Positions 21,847-28,214 of a stretch of DNA of 33,372 nt are shown here, one piece after another. The notes under the pieces were generated by a model. The model saw only the letters and a program-made list of their open reading frames with translations, had not been told where the DNA came from and searched no databases. This DNA comes from a virus. Numbering within the stretch: position 1 is the first letter of the stretch; each line of letters opens with the position of its first letter. Made by a program: the position numbers and the translations under genes. Location: positions 1 through 33,372 of IMG/VR virus record IMGVR_UViG_3300025617_000064; one strand, written 5' to 3'.

Positions 21847-23708
21847 TTCTCAACGAAGGCGGCAACGAATTTAAAAACGAAGACGGCAGTCCGGCAACTG
21901 TACGAATCAATCAAACAGATGTAAAACCCACAGTAGCCTGGTTAGAGCAACTTACAGGATTACCACTGTTGGACAACATGCTAGGTAGCACAGGTGTTGC
22001 ACCGACGTCGGGCGATTTAGATCTTGCAGTTGATGCCAACAAAGTAGACAAAGGTCAGTTTAGATCCAAACTAGAACAGTGGGCAACCAGTCATGGACTA
22101 GAGCCTAAGGAATGGGTTTCGGCAACTGGTATTAACATTCATCTTAAAACACCTATCACAGGACGTCCAGACAAAGGCTATGTGCAAACTGACTTTATGT
22201 TTTTACAAAAGCCTGATTTCCAAAAATGGTACTTAACACAGGATCATGACAGCAACTTCAAAGGCGTGACACGAGCTATACTGTTAGCAAGCATTGCAAA
22301 AAGCATGGGTTACAAGATCAATCAAAACGTTGGGTTGGTTAACAGAGCTACCAACGAGCTGGTCACCGACAATCCAGACGAAGTTGCAAAACTGTTTATT
22401 CCGGGTGCCACAGACAGAACACCGTTAGGAAGTGTTGAAAAGATTATGAAGGCACTTGCTAAGGATCCTAAGCGAGAACAAAAAATAGCAGACTTCCGTG
22501 ATTATGCTGCAAAGCAAGGAATTAAACTTGAAGAAACGGTTGACACAGAGGACTCGAATAGTGTACACTGGTTAGCTAGACTGAGAGACAGAGTTGTTAA
22601 TCAGGGCATGCAGGTTATTGTTGAAGCTGAGATCTTGGAGGAAGGTATCGAACACCCAGAAGATTTAGTGTTTGATCAGGGTAGTAGAGGAATTGCTACC
22701 GCATTACAAGGACTACAACGCACAGCGAGCAAGCCTACTACTGCAACAGTTAAGTGGGACGGTAAGCCAGCAATCATATTTGGACGCAAACCCAATGGCG
22801 AGTTTGTGCTCACAGACAAAGGCGGCTTTGTCAAATCAGGTGGTGTAGGACTAGCAACAACACCACAGCAGATGACAGACGTATTAGCACAACGCCGAGG
22901 CGGCGGCAGGGAAGAACTTGCACAGCTCTACGGTGAGATGTGGGATACTATCAAACGTGCAACACCTAAAAACATGCGCGGTTATTTACAAGCAGACTTG
23001 TTGTTTCATCCGCAAAGACCATATGCTGTTAAAGACGGCAAGGTAGAATTTACACCTAACACCGTCACTTACAGTGTAGATGCTGACAGCGATACGGGCA
23101 AGCAAATACAAAAAGCCAAGTTCGGTATTGTTATTCACAGTATGATAAAAGAGCCAGGTGCTGATGTACGTCCAGTAGAAGGTGCTACAGTAACTGATGT
23201 TCCTGAATTGTTTGTTGCAAATCAAAACATCAAAGACAGTGTTGCTAGTGTGAATCTTGACAAGGAAAAAGTAGCCAAGTTAAAAGCTGTAGACAGTTCA
23301 CAAATTGATCGTTTGTTCAACCCTCAAGAGTTGCGTGACAGACGAATCACCAGTTTCCCTAAACTGTTCAAGCAGTATATCAACAGCAAAGTTCGTTCAG
23401 GTAACTTTGATAACTTGATCAAAGACTTTGTGCCTTGGATACAACAAAAGATCCCAACACAAGCGCCACGTATACTAGAATGGATGCAAGCAAACCCTGC
23501 AGGTGTTCGAGCATTGGTGCAAAGTTTCTTGCTTATCAGCAGTCTTAAAAACGACCTGATACGAGAGCTTGATAAATCAGCTCATGAAATTAGTGCAAGA
23601 ATTGACGACGAACCCGGGCATGAAGGCTATGTCGGGCAGGATGTAAAGTTTGTGGATCGCATGAGATTTAGCCAAGCAAACTTTGCCAAGAACAATCCGG
23701 ATCTGTAA
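21843..23708 (+). CDS. Fusion of pol-beta-type and ligase-type nucleotidyltransferase domains
   Basis: A 621-aa protein with two nucleotidyltransferase motif sets. N-terminal: GST (48-50), then D58-L-D60 in SGDLDLAVD, and D117 in VQTDFMF. This is the GS...DxD...D layout of pol-beta-type enzymes. C-terminal: K304-W-D-G307 (motif I of covalent ligases/cappers), a FVLTDKGGF strand (321-329), LQADLLF (382-388), EGYV (594-597, like motif IV) and K602-FVDR (like motif V). A long helical insert (about 440-590) separates the middle and last motifs. LNE/G at 3-5 matches the head-targeting motif. It lies in the head block. RNA ligation, tRNA repair or protein modification are all possible. Confidence 0.7.
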   Translation: MILNEGGNEFKNEDGSPATVRINQTDVKPTVAWLEQLTGLPLLDNMLGSTGVAPTSGDLDLAVDANKVDKGQFRSKLEQWATSHGLEPKEWVSATGINIHLKTPITGRPDKGYVQTDFMFLQKPDFQKWYLTQDHDSNFKGVTRAILLASIAKSMGYKINQNVGLVNRATNELVTDNPDEVAKLFIPGATDRTPLGSVEKIMKALAKDPKREQKIADFRDYAAKQGIKLEETVDTEDSNSVHWLARLRDRVVNQGMQVIVEAEILEEGIEHPEDLVFDQGSRGIATALQGLQRTASKPTTATVKWDGKPAIIFGRKPNGEFVLTDKGGFVKSGGVGLATTPQQMTDVLAQRRGGGREELAQLYGEMWDTIKRATPKNMRGYLQADLLFHPQRPYAVKDGKVEFTPNTVTYSVDADSDTGKQIQKAKFGIVIHSMIKEPGADVRPVEGATVTDVPELFVANQNIKDSVASVNLDKEKVAKLKAVDSSQIDRLFNPQELRDRRITSFPKLFKQYINSKVRSGNFDNLIKDFVPWIQQKIPTQAPRILEWMQANPAGVRALVQSFLLISSLKNDLIRELDKSAHEISARIDDEPGHEGYVGQDVKFVDRMRFSQANFAKNNPDL

Positions 23709-24262
23709 TGAAGTTTTTCCAAGAGTTAAACGAAAGTAGATTATATCGCAGATTGGGACAACTGGAAGGCAAAAGCGTTCATGACATTGCTGAACGACTA
23801 TTTGAACATTTACTAGCACTACAGATCATGTGCAACATAGATAGAGGTCGTGCTAGTCGCTATGCTGAACAAATCATGAGACAGCAACAATTTGACGGAT
23901 TCCGTGTCAGTCAGCCAGACTTGTACAACTTGATTACTCTAATACTAAAGCAGGATCAGTACAGTCATCTAATAGACACTGATGTTACTGTTGGCCTTCC
24001 AGAGTTGAGATTGCGACGTAATCTAAGAGATATTGCTCGTGGCGGATTTGATAATAACGATTATAGTTACATGATGTTGATGTTGCAACGTAGATTTGAT
24101 CGGCTACCAAAAATGTTAATAGGATTGCGTAGACAAATCAGTGACTGGCAAAATGTGAACCCTAACGATCACAAACAAATCATTCGTAGACTGCTTTGGC
24201 AAATGCGTGAAAAGGGCATACAAAGCGATTTCTATCGTGACCTTTCTCGTCTAGTCGACTGA
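23708..24262 (+). CDS. Head-block hypothetical, capsid-targeting-like N-terminus
   Basis: A 184-aa basic, helical protein, ATG 23708 overlapping the previous TAA. MKFFQELNESRLYRRLG is close in layout to the T4 internal-protein targeting peptide (MK, aromatics, LxE/S at 7-10). The rest is Arg/Leu-rich (RGRASRYAEQIMRQQQFDGF, MLMLQRRFDRLPKMLIGLRR), suited to binding nucleic acid or packing in the core. No enzyme motif was seen. It is the last gene before the separate late unit at 24340. Confidence 0.65.
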   Translation: MKFFQELNESRLYRRLGQLEGKSVHDIAERLFEHLLALQIMCNIDRGRASRYAEQIMRQQQFDGFRVSQPDLYNLITLILKQDQYSHLIDTDVTVGLPELRLRRNLRDIARGGFDNNDYSYMMLMLQRRFDRLPKMLIGLRRQISDWQNVNPNDHKQIIRRLLWQMREKGIQSDFYRDLSRLVD

Positions 24263-24289
24263 ATATACCCACCCATTTTTTTCCTTTTG

Positions 24290-24297
24290 GATAAATA
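24290..24297 (+). promoter_or_regulatory. Late promoter box GATAAATA
   Basis: GATAAATA lies 43 bases before ATG 24340 in a true intergenic gap. The predicted transcript starts near a small hairpin GGAC/GTCC (24304-24316), which could stabilise the 5' end. AGGAG follows at 24327-24331. Confidence 0.65.
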
Positions 24298-24339
24298 AAA
24301 GTAGGACGGATAGTCCAACCATTATTAGGAGAGATTAAA

Positions 24340-24723
24340 ATGGCTTCAATTACTAAAACTCATGGTGATACTCAACCAGTATTTGCCCTAGACACAGCAG
24401 ACGGTAAAATTGCACCAGCTACAGCTACAGCTGGTACTGTTGTAAACGTTCAAGGTCCTGCACTTGACTTCTTCACACTAACAGCTAACGCTACTGTTGC
24501 TGGTGAGCAAGGCGTTTCAGAATATGTTGACACAGTTCTTAAAGCTGTTCAGCAGAAAGCTACTATTGCTACATACCAAGTAGACGCTGCTCAGATTTCA
24601 CTTGCTGTTTACCCAGCCGGTGCTTACACTGCGGCTTCACTACTTACTGCTGCTAACGTAACATACACTGGTTTCCAGTTGAATAGTTCAGCAGACGTAG
24701 GTCTAAAGCTAGCTACATCATAA
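24340..24723 (+). CDS. Small, probably abundant virion protein
   Basis: A 127-aa protein, very rich in Ala, Thr and Val. It has no Cys, Trp or Arg and no Met after the start. The beta-type sequence (GTVVNVQGPALDFFTLTANA, AQISLAVYPAGAY) suits a decoration or small structural subunit. Signs of high output: its own late promoter, AGGAG eight bases before ATG, an own terminator, and biased codon use (many GCT, ACT, GTT and CAG). This combination is unusual in the window and points to a copy-rich capsid or tail component. Family not recognised. Confidence 0.75.
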   Translation: MASITKTHGDTQPVFALDTADGKIAPATATAGTVVNVQGPALDFFTLTANATVAGEQGVSEYVDTVLKAVQQKATIATYQVDAAQISLAVYPAGAYTAASLLTAANVTYTGFQLNSSADVGLKLATS

Positions 24724-24748
24724 GACTACTAACTTCAATCGAAGTTAC

Positions 24749-24776
24749 AGCCCTGGATTTATTCCGGGGCTTTTTT
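24749..24776 (+). terminator. Rho-independent terminator
   Basis: AGCCCTGG (24749-24756) pairs with CCGGGGCT (24764-24771) and runs into six T. A second perfect 6-bp hairpin, AACTTC/GAAGTT (24731-24746), lies just upstream. The following ATG (24777) touches the last T. Confidence 0.88.
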
Positions 24777-25022
24777 ATGGCGTTAAATACTGGTATGACA
24801 AAGTATGTTTTTGAATCACCCGACGGCGGCGAAACAGTGTATCGTAGACAATTTGGCGAACAACACAGAGAACTTGTAAAAGGTGATCCAGCAAAAACAT
24901 TACAAGAAGCTCAAAGACTGTATCAGTGGAAACAGATTTTTAAGGTTGCTGAAACAGATCCTGAATTAGCAGAACTAATTGATCGTGTTGAAGTGTACTA
25001 CAGGTTAAAGAATGCTTTATAG
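24777..25022 (+). CDS. Small conserved-looking hypothetical protein
   Basis: An 81-aa protein beginning at the base after the terminator T-run. ATG 24795 (75 aa, MTKYVFESPDGGE) is an alternative. Neither start has a Shine-Dalgarno, so expression depends on read-through, a weak TTAAATA at 24783, or coupling. The sequence has a beta-type start with DGGETVYRRQFGE and a helical end (AQRLYQWKQIFKVAE, LAELIDRVEVYYRLK). TAG is the stop and overlaps the next gene by 11 bases. Function unknown; probably virion-related by position. Confidence 0.65.
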   Translation: MALNTGMTKYVFESPDGGETVYRRQFGEQHRELVKGDPAKTLQEAQRLYQWKQIFKVAETDPELAELIDRVEVYYRLKNAL

Positions 25023-25419
25023 ATACGAAGTATCTACACTATTTGATTGTACTGCAACAGGAGTACAAAATCATCGACGTACATCAGGCATGGACAACGA
25101 AGAATGGCACTATAAAAGAAATCAGCAGCGTAATTTTGAAACAATCATACAATGTATTAGCCTTAGATGTCAACCAATGAATATAAACGGTCCTTACGTT
25201 TTTAGTAATAACGAAAATCAGTTATACTGGCAGTTTAGTTTTGAAACAGATAAACAAGATATATTTCTTAAAAACAACAACCCAGTTGAATTATTAGAAG
25301 AAGATTGTAATCAAGTTCCTATGATTATTGGACTTGGAGAAAGTGTTAAAGAATTATTTTTTACACCTTATATGATTACACAAGGCAAAACTGCTAATAC
25401 AATTTTTGCACAAGTCTAA
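25012..25419 (+). CDS. Hypothetical late-block protein
   Basis: A 135-aa protein with MLYRYEVSTLFDCTATGVQN at the start, a QPMNINGPYVFSNNENQLYW middle and FFTPYMITQGKTANTIFAQV at the end. It is A/T-rich and has no recognised motif, signal or membrane segment. It overlaps the preceding gene by 11 bases and ends just before a late promoter box, so it closes the 24777-25419 pair. Confidence 0.7.
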   Translation: MLYRYEVSTLFDCTATGVQNHRRTSGMDNEEWHYKRNQQRNFETIIQCISLRCQPMNINGPYVFSNNENQLYWQFSFETDKQDIFLKNNNPVELLEEDCNQVPMIIGLGESVKELFFTPYMITQGKTANTIFAQV

Positions 25420-25427
25420 AATAAATA
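25420..25427 (+). promoter_or_regulatory. Late promoter box AATAAATA
   Basis: AATAAATA starts one base after the previous stop and lies 24 bases before GTG 25452. AAGGATTTAAA between box and start offers a modest Shine-Dalgarno (AAGGA). Confidence 0.5.
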
Positions 25428-25451
25428 TTATAAAGATTTTAAGGATTTAAA

Positions 25452-25712
25452 GTGGAAACCAAAGCCATTGAAAAAAAGAATTTAGAAACACATGTTGAGC
25501 TATGTGCTGAACGATACAAGTTTCTAGAAAGCAAGTTAGAAAGCGTTGAAGAAAAAGTTGCTGGAACAGAACTTGTAATTCGTGAAGTACATGACATGAT
25601 TGCTGCAATGACTCAACGACGCAACGATCAAATTATCACATGGGGCGGCGGTATAATTGCAACTCTAGTAGGAGTAATAGGATGGCTATTGGTAACATAC
25701 GTTCTGGCATAA
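25452..25712 (+). CDS. Holin-like small membrane protein (coiled coil plus C-terminal TM)
   Basis: An 86-aa protein starting at GTG 25452. Residues 1-58 are a charged, heptad-like helix (AERYKFLESKLESVEEKV). Residues 62-85 form one membrane segment with a Gly-rich start (ITWGGGIIATLVGVIGWLLV). This is the layout of XhlA-like holin-associated proteins. A phage holin or holin helper fits the size and late promoter, but no endolysin is next to it, so another membrane or head-assembly role is possible. The next gene starts inside its 3' end. Confidence 0.65.
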   Translation: METKAIEKKNLETHVELCAERYKFLESKLESVEEKVAGTELVIREVHDMIAAMTQRRNDQIITWGGGIIATLVGVIGWLLVTYVLA

Positions 25713-26218
25713 GCAGAACACGAGCCGCAGAGTTATTAGAGAAAATAACGCAAAGCCACTTATTAAATAATCCTAACAGTATACTTCAGACTGAACATAG
25801 TATTCAGGCATTTGGTGTTTACACTATCAATAAACAACCTGGACTGTTTAAAATATATAAAAATCGAGTATATGTTGCCGAAACTGCAACAGCCCGCAGT
25901 GCTCTTGCTTGGTGTATAGCAGACAAATACTGCGTACAAAATTTAAGAAACAATATATTACTTTTAGATCGCCAGCTGGGTGTCAAACAAGCAGATATTA
26001 ACTTCTTTAAAAGCATAATCAGCAAACCTATAGATTCTGCACAACGTTTTGTAATAGAAGATAAATTACAAGATGCATTGTATAAAGCACGACAGATTAA
26101 AAATCAATTAGACAAATGTTTAAATTCGGCTAAATACTATCAGCTAAAAGGATTCGAGAATGAAACTTCAAGACTTGGAATCAAATCGCCTAACAGAAAC
26201 ATCTCAAAAGGTATTTGA
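25682..26218 (+). CDS. Hypothetical late-block protein
   Basis: A 178-aa basic protein from ATG 25682, overlapping the holin-like gene by 31 bases; the open frame upstream to 25640 has no start with a site. It begins MAIGNIRSGISRTRAAELLE, has a small beta region (FGVYTINKQPGLFKIYKNR, VYVAETATARS) and two C-terminal helices (IEDKLQDALYKARQIKNQLD). No known motif. Its last 59 bases are also the start of the scaffold-like gene. Confidence 0.65.
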   Translation: MAIGNIRSGISRTRAAELLEKITQSHLLNNPNSILQTEHSIQAFGVYTINKQPGLFKIYKNRVYVAETATARSALAWCIADKYCVQNLRNNILLLDRQLGVKQADINFFKSIISKPIDSAQRFVIEDKLQDALYKARQIKNQLDKCLNSAKYYQLKGFENETSRLGIKSPNRNISKGI

Positions 26219-27107
26219 AAGTTATTTTGGAAAAAAAGTAAACTTTGCTGGATTAAGCAAAGATCAGGCAAGCAGTATGCTTGGCAAAGTTCGCAAGCTT
26301 ATCAGTGAACACAGAAACAGCCCACGACTACACACCAGTGAACGTAACCCTAACTATCTAAAACTTATGGTTATGGAACAAGCATTGACTGCTAAGGTAA
26401 GCGAAGCGCCAGGCGGAAGAATGGGCGGTGCGATGGCTATGCGTGGTAACAGAGGGTACTCTACAGGTAGTCAGGGTACACAGGGAACTCAAGGTGCAAC
26501 TGATCTTTCTCAGATGACACCGCAAGAACGTAAAGCAGCTGAAACTGCGGCAGAGAAAGTTTCTCAAGGTCAAACCAATCTAACACCTCAAGAAAAAGCG
26601 GCTATGCAGAAAAGCACACAGATGGTTGCTAAGACGCAAGCAAACACAGCCGATAGAAACAAAATGGCGCAAATGCTCAAGCAAAGTGCCAACGAAAGTG
26701 TTGTACTTGAAAGCGAAGTACAGCAAGCACAGGTTGTACTAGCAGCTCAAGACATGGTTGATCGAATCCAAGACACTCTTGAAGACGTTACTGAAATGAA
26801 ATTCAAAGATCTCCCAGCTCTAGTTGACAGTATTCGCAACGAAGTTGGCATGAATCAAGCGCAACAGTATATGTCTGACGCAAGTGCTGCACTTGATACA
26901 CTTATTAGCTGTCTACAAGAAACTAAAACAAGTATCGAAAGTGCTCAAGGCGTTATCACTGGACAAGAACCTGTTGTGCCAGGCGAAGGCGATATTGCTG
27001 ATTTAGGCGAGCCAGAAGCTGCAGACATGGAACTTGATACTGAAGTAGACACAGAAGAAGAACCAGAATCAGATCTAGAAGCAAGTTTAGGACGAGCTCG
27101 TAGATAA
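26160..27107 (+). CDS. Scaffold/prohead-core-like protein
   Basis: A 315-aa, mostly helical protein. The N-terminus MKLQDLESNRLTETS carries L-T-E at 11-13. Residues 90-110 are Gly/Gln/Thr-rich and flexible. Helices rich in Gln and Ala follow (QQAQVVLAAQDMVDRIQDTL, LPALVDSIRNEVGMNQAQQY). Residues 275-309 are a strongly acidic tail. High helix, low aromatic content and an acidic tail are typical of phage scaffolds and core proteins. I recall similar proteins in T4-like cyanophages, without a firm function. The start overlaps the previous gene by 59 bases. Confidence 0.65.
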   Translation: MKLQDLESNRLTETSQKVFESYFGKKVNFAGLSKDQASSMLGKVRKLISEHRNSPRLHTSERNPNYLKLMVMEQALTAKVSEAPGGRMGGAMAMRGNRGYSTGSQGTQGTQGATDLSQMTPQERKAAETAAEKVSQGQTNLTPQEKAAMQKSTQMVAKTQANTADRNKMAQMLKQSANESVVLESEVQQAQVVLAAQDMVDRIQDTLEDVTEMKFKDLPALVDSIRNEVGMNQAQQYMSDASAALDTLISCLQETKTSIESAQGVITGQEPVVPGEGDIADLGEPEAADMELDTEVDTEEEPESDLEASLGRARR

Positions 27108-27442
27108 TGTTAATTCGCGAAGTTACAGATGTAGGTAACGAAAAACTGGTCGCTTTAGGCCAGTTTTTAATTGGACGTGCTGATGACACTGGTGCTAAAA
27201 AGTCTATAAGTATCGATGCATTTGTAAGCATGGCTCAGAGCATGGGCATCAACGTTACAACAAGTAATATTCGCGATATTGCTGACAAACCACCCCTTAA
27301 CAATATTATTGTAAACATCACAAACGACGAAGTTATCTTCACTGGTGCTAACAGTACTAGTGCTGATACAATGAGTGTAAAACAAGCACAAAATACAGTA
27401 GAGAAAATGGCAAAACGTGCTTTGCCAAAAGAATTGAAATAA
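27107..27442 (+). CDS. Hypothetical head-block protein
   Basis: A 111-aa protein starting at ATG 27107, one-base overlap with the previous TAA. MLIREVTDVGNEKLVALGQF contains I-R-E at 3-5. The centre GINVTTSNIRDIADKPPLNN and IIVNITNDEVIFTG suggests a small alpha/beta fold, and a C-terminal helix ends in KRALPKELK. It is coupled to the scaffold-like gene. Function unknown. Confidence 0.68.
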   Translation: MLIREVTDVGNEKLVALGQFLIGRADDTGAKKSISIDAFVSMAQSMGINVTTSNIRDIADKPPLNNIIVNITNDEVIFTGANSTSADTMSVKQAQNTVEKMAKRALPKELK

Positions 27443-27461
27443 TCTACATTCCGTGTATAAT
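27434..27461 (+). promoter_or_regulatory. Early-type promoter inside the late block
   Basis: TTGAAA (27434-27439) is followed by 16 bp and a perfect TATAAT (27456-27461). ATG 27468 is seven bases past the box, so a leaderless transcript is predicted, as at 7549-7583. The -35 box overlaps the end of the previous gene. Confidence 0.6.
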
Positions 27462-27467
27462 AGTTGA

Positions 27468-28184
27468 ATGATCGAAAAATTCAATTATCAAAAACTTTCT
27501 CGTACCAACATAAACGGCAAACGTCATTATTGTACGCCAACCGGCGAACCAGTTCCTAGTGTTACCACTATTTTAGATAAAACTAAACCAGAGGAAAAAC
27601 GGCAAGCACTAGCAAACTGGAGAAAGCGTGTAGGCGAAGCAAAAGCACAACAAATCACAACAGAAGCTGCCAGTCGCGGAACAAGAATGCACACATATCT
27701 TGAAAACTATGTGTTAGATGGTATGCTTAAAGAAGCAGGCAGTAATCCGTACAGTTGGGCAAGTCATGCTATGGCACAACAAATTATCAACAAAGGGTTG
27801 TGCAATGTAGGTGAATACTGGGGCATGGAAGTACCGTTGTATTTTCCGCAAGTGTATGCTGGTACAACAGACTGTGTAGGAATACACAATGGCGACGAAG
27901 CAATTATGGACTTTAAACAAAGTAACAAGCCTAAGAAAGAAGAATGGATTGAAGATTATAAACTTCAATTGTGTGCCTATGCTGAAGCACATAACGAAGT
28001 ATACGGTAGTAATATACGCAAAGGTGTCATCTTAATGGCAGTTAAGCCAGAAACAGACGAAATGGGCAATGTGACAAGTACACCCGAGTACCAAGAGTTT
28101 GTTGTACAAGGGGATGATTGGGAATACTGGCGTCAGCAGTGGTGGAAGCGTGTGGAAGAATACTATACGTTGCAATTAGCATAA
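27468..28184 (+). CDS. PD-(D/E)XK nuclease, RecB/Cas4-like
   Basis: A 238-aa nuclease. RGTRMHTYLE (70-79) is the N-terminal His block, Glu121 lies in YWGMEVPL, D135 in AGTTDCVG, and the catalytic D148-F-K150 is in IMDFKQS. The QLCAYAE motif (167-173) completes the RecB/Cas4 signature. Such phage enzymes are usually DNA exonucleases in recombination or host DNA breakdown. There is no Cys set for an iron-sulfur cluster as in true Cas4. It has its own early-type promoter although it lies between head and tail genes. No ribosome binding site is visible. Confidence 0.88.
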   Translation: MIEKFNYQKLSRTNINGKRHYCTPTGEPVPSVTTILDKTKPEEKRQALANWRKRVGEAKAQQITTEAASRGTRMHTYLENYVLDGMLKEAGSNPYSWASHAMAQQIINKGLCNVGEYWGMEVPLYFPQVYAGTTDCVGIHNGDEAIMDFKQSNKPKKEEWIEDYKLQLCAYAEAHNEVYGSNIRKGVILMAVKPETDEMGNVTSTPEYQEFVVQGDDWEYWRQQWWKRVEEYYTLQLA

Positions 28185-28187
28185 ATA
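28180..28187 (+). promoter_or_regulatory. Late promoter box CATAAATA
   Basis: CATAAATA overlaps the stop of the nuclease gene and lies 27 bases before the tail-fibre ATG at 28215, with AGGA at 28197-28200 between. It is identical to the box at 12190-12197. Confidence 0.6.
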
Positions 28188-28214
28188 CCTTATCACAGGA
28201 TTAAGAGCAACAAA

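Noticed and set aside
27468-28184. True Cas4 assignment for the PD-(D/E)XK nuclease
   Set aside because: The nuclease motifs match, but the Cys set for the iron-sulfur cluster is absent and no CRISPR genes are near.
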